Assembly: GCF_002886255.1 (NCBI RefSeq)
Contig: NZ_KZ614149.1
Coordinates: 310,001 to 374,000 of the forward strand
Length of the DNA: 64,000 nucleotides
Direction of reading: 5' to 3'
Source of the DNA: Alteribacillus bidgolensis
Lineage (GTDB): Bacteria; Bacillota; Bacilli; Bacillales; Marinococcaceae
This document shows positions 52,484-59,876 of this stretch, piece by piece. A program made the translations under genes and the position numbers. The notes beneath the pieces were generated by a model that was not told where the DNA came from, ran no database searches, and saw nothing but the letters and a program-made list of their open reading frames with translations. Each line of letters starts with the position of its first letter. The stretch's first letter is position 1.

Positions 52484-52558
52484 TCCACAGTAGCTCAGTG
52501 GTAGAGCTATCGGCTGTTAACCGATCGGTCGCAGGTTCGAATCCTGCCTGTGGAGCCA
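52484..52558 (+). tRNA. tRNA-Asn(GTT)
   Basis: The acceptor TCCACAG pairs with CTGTGGA, the anticodon stem TCGG/CCGA holds loop CTGTTAA with anticodon GTT (52516-52518), and the T-arm GGTTCGAATCC is intact. CCA is encoded. Confidence 0.97.
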
Positions 52559-52562
52559 TTTT

Positions 52563-52639
52563 GGCGGTGTAGCTCAGCTGGCTAGAGCGTACGGTTCATA
52601 CCCGTGAGGTCGGGGGTTCGATCCCCTCCGCCGCTACCA
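52563..52639 (+). tRNA. tRNA-Met(CAT), elongator type
   Basis: The acceptor starts GGCGGTG, the anticodon loop TTCATAC sits in stem ACGG/CCGT (CAT 52597-52599), and CCA is encoded. The first acceptor pair and sequence match the Bacillus elongator tRNA rather than the initiator. Confidence 0.93.
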
Positions 52640-52704
52640 TATTATTAAAAATTAAACTAGTTTTAAAAACACATTGGAAAAAAACGGGAAGTTTATTCCT
52701 AAAT

Positions 52705-52781
52705 GGCGGTTGTGGCGAAGTGGTTAACGCACCGGATTGTGGCTCCGGCATTCGTGGGTTCGATTCCCATCAACCGCCCCA
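52705..52781 (+). tRNA. tRNA-His(GTG)
   Basis: The acceptor GCGGTTG pairs with CAACCGC. The extra G-1 (52705) faces discriminator C (52778), the hallmark of tRNA-His. The anticodon GTG (52739-52741) is in loop TTGTGGC. CCA is encoded. Confidence 0.97.
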
Positions 52782-52806
52782 CTATTTGTTCAAAATTTTA
52801 TAATAT

Positions 52807-52883
52807 GGACCCTTAGCTCAGTTGGTCAGAGCTGACGGCTCATAACCGTCCGGTCGTAGGTTCGAGTCCTACAGGGTCCACCA
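52807..52883 (+). tRNA. tRNA-Ile2(CAT), lysidine type
   Basis: The acceptor GGACCCT pairs with AGGGTCC. The anticodon CAT (52841-52843) lies in loop CTCATAA of stem GACGG/CCGTC. The body resembles tRNA-Ile2 of other bacteria (TTAGCTCAG start, CTCATAA loop), whose C34 becomes lysidine by TilS so that it reads ATA. Simple callers may label it Met. Confidence 0.88.
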
Positions 52884-52888
52884 TTTTA

Positions 52889-52916
52889 TAAAAAGCATGA
52901 TAATCGTGCTTTTTTT
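52889..52916 (+). terminator. Terminator-like hairpin inside the tRNA cluster
   Basis: AGCATGA and TCGTGCT pair (one G-T) around TAA, with A-run upstream and T7 downstream. It separates the first four tRNAs from tRNA-Ser. Confidence 0.7.
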
Positions 52917-52956
52917 GTTTACTGTTTTTACTGAATGATAGGATAATAAGGCAAAC

Positions 52957-53051
52957 GGAGGAATACCCAAGTCCGGCTGAAGGGAGCGGTCTCGAAAACC
53001 GCCAGGAGTCTTTACGGGCTCGCGGGGGTTCGAATCCCTCTTCCTCCGCCA
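52957..53051 (+). tRNA. tRNA-Ser(CGA)
   Basis: Class II tRNA of 95 nt. The acceptor GGAGGAA pairs with TTCCTCC, the anticodon CGA (52993-52995) is in loop CTCGAAA of stem GCGGT/ACCGC, and a long variable arm (AGGAGTCTTTACGGGCTC) is present. CCA is encoded. Confidence 0.96.
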
Positions 53052-53148
53052 TACATACGCCACACATAAATTTTTACCTAAACAAGGATGTATATTAAGT
53101 ATATTATTACTCTTTTACCTCTCTTTTTTATTCTTTAGGAAAGTAATT

Positions 53149-53192
53149 AAGGATTCCGGCCAAGTCAAATTGTCGGAATCCTTAGTCTTTTC
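53149..53192 (+). terminator. Terminator after the tRNA cluster
   Basis: AAGGATTCCG (53149-53158) pairs with CGGAATCCTT (53174-53183), followed by a T-rich tract. It accounts for part of the 404-base gap between tRNA-Ser and sodA. Confidence 0.82.
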
Positions 53193-53299
53193 TTATTTAA
53201 TTTAGCGTTGTTTTACCATAAAAAATTCACTGATCCTTAGTATTTCAATGTTTAACTCCGTAATAACTGGGGTACTGTATATGTGGTGTTTTTTCGAGA

Positions 53300-53365
53300 A
53301 GTTTCATAATTGTTGAAAAGAATTTAAGATTTTGGTAACGTTAAAAATGGCAGACTTATGAAACT
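53300..53365. repeat. Perfect 10-bp inverted repeat upstream of sodA
   Basis: AGTTTCATAA (53300-53309) and TTATGAAACT (53356-53365) are exact complements separated by 46 nt, ending 90 bp before the sodA start. It may be a pair of regulator half-sites or a long leader stem. No consensus SigA or SigB promoter is obvious; the rest of 53193-53455 shows nothing clear. Confidence 0.5.
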
Positions 53366-53455
53366 GTTATGTTTTGTAGGTGCATCGCTTCTATTCAAGA
53401 GTTCTCAGCAAGAAAAACACCAAAAAACAAACCTTTTTAAGGAGGAGATTGAACA

Positions 53456-54067
53456 ATGGCAAACCATCAACTACCTGAATTACCTTATGCACCAAACGCT
53501 CTTGAACCACATATCGATGAAGAAACAATGAAAATTCACCATGGGAAACACCATAACACGTATGTAACAAAACTTAATACTGCCCTTGAAGGTCAAGATG
53601 AACTTGCTGCAAAAGATGTGAACGAGCTTATCAGTGATTTAAACTCGCTTCCGGATAGCATTCGTACTGCAGTACGAAATAATGGAGGCGGCCACTCTAA
53701 CCACACTCTTTTCTGGCAGATTCTAAGCCCAAATGGCGGCGGTGAACCTGGTGGAGAACTTGGAGATGCTATTAACAGTAAATGGGGAAGCTTAGATAAA
53801 TTCAAAGAAGAATTTAAAAATACTGCACTAGGCCGTTTTGGCTCTGGCTGGGCTTGGCTGGTTGTTAATAATGGCGAACTTGAAATTCAAGATACACTTA
53901 ATCAAGATTCTCCGATTATGGAAGGAAAAACACCTATTCTTGGCATTGATGTTTGGGAGCATGCTTATTACCTTAAATATCAAAACCGTCGTCCTGACTA
54001 TGTAGAAGCATTCTGGAATGTAGTAAATTGGGACGAAGTATCTAAGCGTTACAGCGAAGCAAAATAA
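53456..54067 (+). CDS. sodA: Superoxide dismutase (Mn type)
   Basis: 203 residues. It converts superoxide to oxygen and peroxide in the cytosol. Metal ligands are H28 (MKIHHGKHHNTYV), H83 (NNGGGHSNHTLFWQ) and the Asp and His of DVWEHAYYLKYQNRRPDY. GGAPGGEL-type spacing (here GGGEPGGELGDAI) and the motif set favour Mn over Fe. AGGAGGAG precedes the ATG. It is monocistronic with a strong terminator. Confidence 0.97.
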   Translation: MANHQLPELPYAPNALEPHIDEETMKIHHGKHHNTYVTKLNTALEGQDELAAKDVNELISDLNSLPDSIRTAVRNNGGGHSNHTLFWQILSPNGGGEPGGELGDAINSKWGSLDKFKEEFKNTALGRFGSGWAWLVVNNGELEIQDTLNQDSPIMEGKTPILGIDVWEHAYYLKYQNRRPDYVEAFWNVVNWDEVSKRYSEAK

Positions 54068-54074
54068 ATCAATC

Positions 54075-54103
54075 AAACCGCCGCCAAATAGCGGCGGTTT
54101 TTT
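54075..54103 (+). terminator. Terminator after sodA
   Basis: AAACCGCCGC (54075-54084) and GCGGCGGTTT (54091-54100) form a perfect stem around CAAATA, followed by T3. Confidence 0.94.
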
Positions 54104-54331
54104 GCTGTCTAGAAAATACATTTTTTATTGAGGATTTCTGACTCCGTTTTATTTGATCTTGCATTTAGCTTGCCAATTCAGCGTTGTCACTGGACGACGT
54201 TACGTTCTTAGCAGAACTTTCTTTCGAGAAGCCAGTGCTTTTGTTCTGAAGATCAATTTCAGTAGTTCCAGCTCATAGTGCATAGCCGTCTTGACTTTGC
54301 GGCACAATATGGTCAAGGCGGGTGGGGCACG

Positions 54332-55615
54332 ATGGCTAAGTCAATTACAAGAATTTTACTCGGAAATGTACAAGTGACGAAAAATTTATTATTATTATTA
54401 GTAATCGGCGGTCTTTATGCTATATCTATATCCTTATCCAATACGTTTGTAAATATATATTTATGGAAGCAATCCGGTGAAGTTTCGGATATCGCGTTAT
54501 ATCAACTGGCATCCGTGACAACTCAACCTGTTGCTTTTTTATTGGCCGGCTATATTTCAAAAAAAGCTGATCGCATTATTTCCTTGCGTTTAGGTGTTTT
54601 TATACTAACTGCTTTTTATTTAACTGTTTTATTTGCAGGAGAATCAGCTGAAACGATTCTTCTTTTATTAGGGGCATTACTAGGCATGGGATTTGGTTTT
54701 TATTGGCTTGGATATAATGTTCTCACATTCGAAATAACAGAACCGGATACTCGTGATTTTTTTAATGGATTTGCAGGTCTGTTAACCTCGTTTGCGGGGA
54801 TGATCGGTCCGATAAGTGCAGGGGCTATTATTACATGGATGCCTGATACACAAGGATATAAAATGATATTTTTTATATCATTTTTCCTCTTTATTATGGC
54901 TGTACTTTTAAGTTTAAAGATGAAACACCGGCATGCTGAGGGGCCATTAAAAATACCAGCAGCTGCCAAAGAAATAAAAAGAAACTTGGCATGGCGAAAA
55001 ATCCTCTATTCCCATTTTATACAAGGATTAAGAGAAGGTATATTTGTCTTTATCATCGTTCTGTGGGTTTATATGGCAACAAATAGTGAACTTGCTCTTG
55101 GTAGTTATGGTTTAGTAACGTCTGCAGTTTCTTTTGCAGGTTATTTTTTGGTAAGCAGGTTCTTAAAACCTTCACGTCGTAAAAAAGCCATTTTTATTGG
55201 AGGGATTTTGTTATTTGGTGCTGTTTTTCTTATCGTTTTTAATCCCGCTTATCCTCTCTTAATGACATATGGAGTTATTGTTTCAGCTGCTTATCCCATG
55301 CTCCTTGTGCCATATGTCTCTTTAACCTATGATGTGTTAGGAAAAGCTTCAAGTGCAGGCCCCCTTCGGATTGAGTATTTGATTACAAAAGAATGGTTTA
55401 TTAATGGTGGCAGAGCGGTGTCTATCTTATTATTGTTATTAGGCATTTCTTTATTAGATGAGAAACAAATTATTCCTATCCTTATGGTGATTTGTGGATC
55501 TGGTCACTTTTTTATCTATTTTGTTATAAAAGGTATTGACACAAGATTTCTTCAAAATAAAAAAGAAGTGAATAGTGGAATGCCTGAAAACGGAGGAGGA
55601 GATTCTCTCACTTGA
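54332..55615 (+). CDS. yqgE: Major facilitator superfamily transporter YqgE
   Basis: 427 residues from ATG 54332, after AAGGCGGGTGGGG. The frame opens at 54278, but those residues are not membrane-like. Twelve hydrophobic helices are visible, with an MFS-type loop (LSLKMKHRHAEGPLKIPAA) between the halves. The position between sodA and pbpA matches yqgE of B. subtilis. The substrate is unknown. The final codons overlap the terminator hairpin. Confidence 0.85.
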   Translation: MAKSITRILLGNVQVTKNLLLLLVIGGLYAISISLSNTFVNIYLWKQSGEVSDIALYQLASVTTQPVAFLLAGYISKKADRIISLRLGVFILTAFYLTVLFAGESAETILLLLGALLGMGFGFYWLGYNVLTFEITEPDTRDFFNGFAGLLTSFAGMIGPISAGAIITWMPDTQGYKMIFFISFFLFIMAVLLSLKMKHRHAEGPLKIPAAAKEIKRNLAWRKILYSHFIQGLREGIFVFIIVLWVYMATNSELALGSYGLVTSAVSFAGYFLVSRFLKPSRRKKAIFIGGILLFGAVFLIVFNPAYPLLMTYGVIVSAAYPMLLVPYVSLTYDVLGKASSAGPLRIEYLITKEWFINGGRAVSILLLLLGISLLDEKQIIPILMVICGSGHFFIYFVIKGIDTRFLQNKKEVNSGMPENGGGDSLT

Positions 55616-55633
55616 GAGGTTCTCCTCTTTTTT
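55596..55633 (+). terminator. Terminator overlapping the yqgE 3' end
   Basis: GAGGAGA (55596-55602) pairs with TCTCCTC (55621-55627), with inner CTCTC/GAGAG arms and T6 after. The left arm is coding sequence. Confidence 0.85.
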
Positions 55634-55712
55634 GTTGTTTCATTTAGTGCTAAAATAAGGAAGGTTGCACTTCACCATTTTTACGATAGCTGGTAAAGGG
55701 AGAGGAATAGAT

Positions 55713-57734
55713 GTGGCAAAAAATAAAGTTGGAAAGAATCGAATTCCTTTCCGGTTAAATTTATTATTCTTTGCTGTTTTTATATTGTTTTCGGCATTAA
55801 TTTTAAGACTTGGTTTTATCCAAATTGTTCAAGGCGATGAATTTGAAAGTGAACTTGAACAAACAAGCAGTGAAACAGCTCGAATTGATGCGCCCCGTGG
55901 TCTTATGTATGACAGAAACGGGGAACTCATTGTCGATAATGAACTCGTATTATCGCTTACATATACAAATGAACAAGATGTCCCTGATGACGAAAGGATA
56001 CGTATTGCGACAGAGCTGAGTAAATTAATTGAAGTTGACAGTGAAGAGATGGAGAATATTCCAGAGCGAGATAAAAAAGACTATTGGCTGGTGACACATC
56101 CAGAAGAGGCTGCTGAATTACTTACTCAAGAAGATAGGAACACAATAGAAGATGATGATGAACTGTATGACCTGCAGTTGAAGCGAATTACAGATGAGCA
56201 GTTAGATGAATTAAATGAGGAACGAGAAATTATAGCAATTTGGAGAGAAATGACAAGTGGTTATTATGATTCTCCACAGCGAATTAAAAAAGGACTGTCA
56301 CGAGAAGAAGCCCACAGCATAAGCGAACGGTTGGATAACTTGTCAGGAGTTGACATTTTACGCGATGCAAACCGGAAGTATTTATATGAAGATGCTTTTC
56401 CTCGATTTTTTGGACGTACAGGAGCTATTCCGCGAGAAAATCTTGAGGAATATTTGGCCAAAGGGTACGATAGATCCGATGAGGTAGGCACGAGTTTTCT
56501 CGAAGAATATTATGAAGAAGCACTTCGAGGTAATAAAGGTGAAATCTTAAGCGCTAATAAATCAAATAATTCTGGGAAAGAAAGTAATGGGAGCCGTGGG
56601 AATGACCTTGTTCTGTCGGTTGATATGGCCCTGCAGCAAGAAGTTGAAACCATCATTGATGAAGAAGTAGACAGCTCCACCGGCAGCTTTATTAATGACA
56701 AAGAGGCATATGTGGTATTGATGGAGCCGCAAACGGGAGAAATATTGTCCGTTTCCGGGTATTCTGATCACCTTGGCTCTATTTCGAGCTCGTTTGAAAT
56801 GGGGTCTACCGTAAAACCAGCTACTGTAATGTTGGGCTTACAAACAGGTGTAATTAACCAACATTCAGTCGTGGTCGATAGAACGTTAAATATACCTTAC
56901 ACCCCGCCTATAAGCTCTGTGTCTAATTTGGGGCCAGTCAATTACTTGACGGCGCTTGAAAGGTCTTCAAATGTGTTCATGGCACACATAGCAATGGAAT
57001 TAGCCGGCTATAATTATGGTGTGAGTCAAACCTGGAATACGACCGAATATAATGAAGCTTATGATACTTTCCGCTACTATTATGATCAATTTGGGTTAGG
57101 AGCAGAAACAGGTGTGGACCTTCCATTTGAATCTACAGGCATAAATGGAGGGAATGCAAGTCCAGGTAATCTTTTATATCTTAGCTTTGGTCAGTTTGAC
57201 ACCTACACCCCGATGCAGCTTGCTCAATATGTTTCAACGATTGCAAATGATGGTTATCGTATGAAACCTCATTTTGTTAAACAAATACGCGAAGCTAGTG
57301 CAGATAAAACTAAACTTGGAGCAGTTCGCCAGCAGTTTGAGCCTACAATTATGAATAAAGTAGATATAAATAATGAGTATATCAACATGGCTCAAGAAGG
57401 GATGTGGCGAGTAACAAATGGGAGCAGAGGAACGGCGCGCTCTTATTTTAATGATACAGAATATGTAGCTGCTGGAAAAACTGGTACAGCAGAAATAAGA
57501 ATTCGCCAGGATGGATCAAACAGGGTAGTCGAAGGAAATAACCAAGCTTTTATTGGGTATGCTCCATATGACGATCCAGAAGTAGCCATCGCTGTTATTG
57601 TGCCATACGTCTATAAAGACTCTGCAGGCGGAACAAGCGGTATTGCTAATGCCATTGCAAGACGATCATTGGATGCTTATTTTGATTTAAGAAAAGACCG
57701 TCCGGACATCGAACCAGATGATACAGACGAATAA
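55713..57734 (+). CDS. pbpA: Class B penicillin-binding protein (transpeptidase), PbpA-like
   Basis: 673 residues from GTG 55713 after GGGAGAGGAA (MAKNKVGKNRIPFRL). One N-terminal membrane helix (LLFFAVFILFSALILRLGF) precedes the dimerisation domain (IDAPRGLMYDRNGELIVDN) and transpeptidase domain. Active-site motifs are S365-T-V-K368 (MGSTVKPAT), SSN (LERSSNVFM) and KTG (AGKTGTAEI). It crosslinks peptidoglycan. The position matches B. subtilis pbpA (PBP2a, rod shape). The insertion of acidic residues around 110-190 is marked. Confidence 0.93.
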   Translation: MAKNKVGKNRIPFRLNLLFFAVFILFSALILRLGFIQIVQGDEFESELEQTSSETARIDAPRGLMYDRNGELIVDNELVLSLTYTNEQDVPDDERIRIATELSKLIEVDSEEMENIPERDKKDYWLVTHPEEAAELLTQEDRNTIEDDDELYDLQLKRITDEQLDELNEEREIIAIWREMTSGYYDSPQRIKKGLSREEAHSISERLDNLSGVDILRDANRKYLYEDAFPRFFGRTGAIPRENLEEYLAKGYDRSDEVGTSFLEEYYEEALRGNKGEILSANKSNNSGKESNGSRGNDLVLSVDMALQQEVETIIDEEVDSSTGSFINDKEAYVVLMEPQTGEILSVSGYSDHLGSISSSFEMGSTVKPATVMLGLQTGVINQHSVVVDRTLNIPYTPPISSVSNLGPVNYLTALERSSNVFMAHIAMELAGYNYGVSQTWNTTEYNEAYDTFRYYYDQFGLGAETGVDLPFESTGINGGNASPGNLLYLSFGQFDTYTPMQLAQYVSTIANDGYRMKPHFVKQIREASADKTKLGAVRQQFEPTIMNKVDINNEYINMAQEGMWRVTNGSRGTARSYFNDTEYVAAGKTGTAEIRIRQDGSNRVVEGNNQAFIGYAPYDDPEVAIAVIVPYVYKDSAGGTSGIANAIARRSLDAYFDLRKDRPDIEPDDTDE

Positions 57735-57778
57735 AAAAAGGCTGATGGCAGTGTTTTTGAGCTGTCATCAGCCTTTTA
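57733..57778 (+). terminator. Terminator after pbpA
   Basis: AAAGGCTGATG-g-CAG and CTG-t-CATCAGCCTTTT form a long stem with flanking A and T runs. Confidence 0.88.
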
Positions 57779-57850
57779 TTAAAGGATCAAAGTATAAGTA
57801 AAACTACGTCTACCGCCATAGGACTCGGCGGCAAGCCGAGTTTTTCTAAT
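57777..57850 (+). repeat. R1 interspersed repeat copy
   Basis: TTAAAGGATCAAAGTATAAG, AAAACTACGTCTACCGCC and ATAGGACTCGGC run into hairpin ACTCGGC (57823-57829), GGCAA, GCCGAGT (57835-57841) and end TTTTCTAAT. It lies between the pbpA terminator and the stop of the opposing gene (57852). Confidence 0.88.
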
Positions 57851-57851
57851 G

Positions 57852-58331
57852 CTATTTTGTTATCTTCGTAATAATTTCCTTTTCCGTCATGTCACTATTC
57901 ACTTTATAAAAACCGGCTTGAATATTTGTAGCTGCTTCACTATTTTGCAGTTCCTTTTTAAAAGTATCTATGTTTTCAATTATATTTAACTGATGAAGCA
58001 ATGACACAGCATCATTACTATTCATTCCTTCTTCTATATGTAAAACAGCATGAGTAGGAAAATCATTTGAGTCTTCTTTTTGTTGTGGTTCTTTGTTTTG
58101 CTCTAGTTTTTCTGCCTCTTTATTATGTAAGACAGTAAATCCTTCTGCCTCTAGAAAAGTAATAATTTCTTGTTCTTCCATCTGCTGAATGGAATGTTTC
58201 TCAGCATTTTGATAAGAAGTATTTTTAGGCTCAGCTGATGTATTAGGGGCGAAAATAAAATAATAAATACAAACAATACATGCAGCAAAAAACCAACCAG
58301 CAGCAAAAATTTGAACCCCTTTTCTATTCAT
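57852..58331 (-). CDS. Membrane-anchored protein with MltG/YceG-like N-terminal fold
   Basis: 159 residues. One membrane helix (FAAGWFFAACIVCIYYFIF) precedes a charged linker and a C-terminal ~60-residue module (HIEEGMNSNDAVSLLHQLN, QAGFYKVNSDMTEKEIITKI). That module resembles the LysM-like part of MltG endolytic transglycosylases but lacks the catalytic domain. It may be a regulator or a spore/wall protein; I cannot say. The stop lies 2 bp from an R1 repeat. It is 12 bp downstream of the next gene, so both form an operon. Confidence 0.72.
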   Translation of the reverse strand: MNRKGVQIFAAGWFFAACIVCIYYFIFAPNTSAEPKNTSYQNAEKHSIQQMEEQEIITFLEAEGFTVLHNKEAEKLEQNKEPQQKEDSNDFPTHAVLHIEEGMNSNDAVSLLHQLNIIENIDTFKKELQNSEAATNIQAGFYKVNSDMTEKEIITKITK

Positions 58332-58343
58332 TTTTAAACCTCC

Positions 58344-58682
58344 TTATTGCAGACTGGCTAGCAAGTACTTCACTTCATCTTCCTTTAATTGCATAGCAGC
58401 AGCAATTTCATGAACGCTCATGTTTTGCTGAAAATATTTATAAGCTTCATTGACCAGCTCTTTATTTGTTTTTGAACGGCTCACAGGCGGGTTAGGTTTT
58501 ACCGTTGTAAGTAATTCTTCTTCTAACAATTGGAGTCTTTTTTTTATGTGGTATACTTCCCCCATCATATTTAGCGACAATTGCTCCAATTCATTTTTTG
58601 TTTGATCTTTGTTTTTTAATAAAAAAGAACAACTAAATAGTATTAAACTTACTAAGAGTAACATAATAATTAACCATTCCAT
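58344..58682 (-). CDS. DUF6115-like membrane-anchored protein with HTH-type C-terminus
   Basis: 112 residues. GGAGG (58694-58690) points to ATG 58682 (or ATG 58685); the frame upstream to 58733 is not needed. A single N-terminal helix (MEWLIIMLLLVSLILFSCSF) precedes a coiled-coil stretch (ELEQLSLNMMGEVYHIKKR). The end NEAYKYFQQNMSVHEIAAAM-like unit resembles small SwrB/DUF6115 proteins. Swarming or motility roles are known for SwrB only and are not shown here. Confidence 0.72.
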   Translation of the reverse strand: MEWLIIMLLLVSLILFSCSFLLKNKDQTKNELEQLSLNMMGEVYHIKKRLQLLEEELLTTVKPNPPVSRSKTNKELVNEAYKYFQQNMSVHEIAAAMQLKEDEVKYLLASLQ

Positions 58683-58791
58683 CATTATTCCTCCGATTGT
58701 AAAATCCCAAGTTTTTCTAAGAATATTATACATGCTTCTTCATAAAAGGAGAATGGTTTTCGTTAAATGAAGGTGGTTTTGTAATTATAAC

Positions 58792-58820
58792 TTGATAGCT
58801 AGTCGTGTATTTGCTATTAT
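58792..58820 (+). promoter_or_regulatory. Promoter of rpmG
   Basis: TTGATA (58792-58797), a 17-bp spacer and TATTAT (58815-58820) lie about 40 bp before the rpmG start. No Zur box is visible. Confidence 0.6.
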
Positions 58821-58863
58821 TGTTAAGTATGAAAGAAGATGAAAAACGGGGAGGGAATGCGTC

Positions 58864-59013
58864 ATGCGTGTACAAGTAACGTTAGCTTGCACAGAGTCAG
58901 GCGACCGTAATTATATTACGTCTAAAAACAAACGTAAAAACCCAGAACGCATTGAACTAAGAAAATTTAGTCCGCGATTGAACAAATACACTGTGCATCG
59001 CGAAACAAAATAA
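58864..59013 (+). CDS. rpmG: 50S ribosomal protein L33, zinc-free (C-minus) form
   Basis: 49 residues: MRVQVTLACTESGDRNY at the start and HRETK at the end. Zinc-bound L33 has two CxxC pairs; here these read CTES and KFSPRLNK, leaving only one Cys. The protein therefore cannot form the zinc ribbon. Such C-minus paralogues replace the zinc form under zinc limitation in B. subtilis. The position before yqgN is that of the zinc-containing rpmGA. GGGAGGG precedes the ATG. A terminator follows at once. Confidence 0.95.
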   Translation: MRVQVTLACTESGDRNYITSKNKRKNPERIELRKFSPRLNKYTVHRETK

Positions 59014-59045
59014 GCAGGTGGAGGGAATGCTCCTCTGCTTTTTTT
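59013..59045 (+). terminator. Terminator after rpmG
   Basis: GCAG-gt-GGAG and CTCC-t-CTGC arms (59014-59038) are followed by T7. Confidence 0.85.
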
Positions 59046-59066
59046 ATACTTTGAAACGTTTACTTT

Positions 59067-59137
59067 TATAAAGGAGTAACGTATAAGAAGACAAAGGCTT
59101 CTGCCATTTAGACTTGGCGATTAGCTAAGTTTTTTTA
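59067..59137 (+). repeat. R1 interspersed repeat, diverged copy
   Basis: AAAGGAGTAACGTATAAG, CTTCTGCCATTTAG and the hairpin ACTTGGC (59112-59118), GATTA, GCTAAGT (59124-59130) then T6. Sequence similarity to R1 is partial, but spacing and hairpin are kept. Confidence 0.65.
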
Positions 59138-59153
59138 CACGGTTAGAAATTTA

Positions 59154-59224
59154 AGTTTTAATAGTATAAAACAAACCACGATTTTCACCATTTGAACTTG
59201 ATGAAAATCGTAGTTTTTCTAATT
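59154..59224 (+). repeat. R1-like repeat with alternative long hairpin
   Basis: ATAGTATAAAAC, then ACGATTTTCA (59178-59187) and TGAAAATCGT (59202-59211), ending AGTTTTTCTAATT. The 10-bp arms are perfect and differ in sequence from other copies, while the flanking blocks and terminal TTTTTCTAAT are conserved. Confidence 0.65.
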
Positions 59225-59252
59225 CATATAAAGTTACGCAGCAAGGAGTAAC

Positions 59253-59816
59253 ATGATGAATCAAAAAAGAGATTTTCGCTTACATATTAGAAATCAATTT
59301 GAAGAATTACCGGTTCATCTAATAAATACAAAAAGTAATAATGTGTATGATCACTTATTTCGTTGGAACATGTGGCAAGAGGCATCCAGGGTTGCTATAA
59401 CGATGGCTGCCAATAATGAGGTAGAGACAAGACCAATCATCGAAAAGGGCTGGGAACAAGGTAAAATAATGGCGGTGCCAAAAGTAAATCCTAAACGCCG
59501 AACATTAGATTTTTATGAAATAAACTCTTTTAATGAAACACGAGAGGATTTTGCCGGCATTTTAGAACCTGATCCATCGTTAACACGACTCATAATTAAA
59601 ACAAGTTTCGATTTAATTATTGTACCGGGGCTTGCTTTTGATAAACAAAAATTCCGAATTGGTTTTGGCGGGGGCTATTATGATCGTTTTTTAGAGGGTT
59701 TAAACGTTACCACGTGCTCTTTGGTGCTAGACTTCCAATTGTTTGATTACGTTCCTAGTGAAGGGCATGACATACCTTTAACTGCATTGATCACAGAAAC
59801 GGGGATTATTCGCTAG
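59253..59816 (+). CDS. yqgN: 5-formyltetrahydrofolate cyclo-ligase
   Basis: 187 residues. It converts 5-formyl-THF to 5,10-methenyl-THF with ATP, salvaging folate. The signature FRIGFGGGYYDRFLEG binds ATP and phosphate, and FDLIIVPGLAFDKQ is the other conserved motif. AAGGAG precedes ATG ATG. The link rpmG-yqgN-(small gene)-gluP follows the B. subtilis order. Confidence 0.93.
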   Translation: MMNQKRDFRLHIRNQFEELPVHLINTKSNNVYDHLFRWNMWQEASRVAITMAANNEVETRPIIEKGWEQGKIMAVPKVNPKRRTLDFYEINSFNETREDFAGILEPDPSLTRLIIKTSFDLIIVPGLAFDKQKFRIGFGGGYYDRFLEGLNVTTCSLVLDFQLFDYVPSEGHDIPLTALITETGIIR

Positions 59817-59836
59817 GGTGACATATTATCATAAAC

Positions 59837-59876
59837 GATCGTATGGTAATTGTTTAGATCGTATGGTAATTGTTTA
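59837..59876. repeat. Exact 20-bp tandem duplication
   Basis: GATCGTATGGTAATTGTTTA occurs twice back to back (59837-59856, 59857-59876) between yqgN and the next small gene. It is probably a recent slippage event; no coding or hairpin role is apparent. Confidence 0.9.

Noticed and set aside
52807..52883. Second tRNA-Met
   Set aside because: The CAT anticodon is shared, but acceptor and loop sequences match lysidine-type tRNA-Ile2.
52840..53067. Minus-strand open frames of 75 and 64 codons
   Set aside because: They are antisense to tRNA-Ser and tRNA-Ile2; the GFEPPRARKDSWRFSRP-type translation is a well-known false product of tRNA-Ser antisense.
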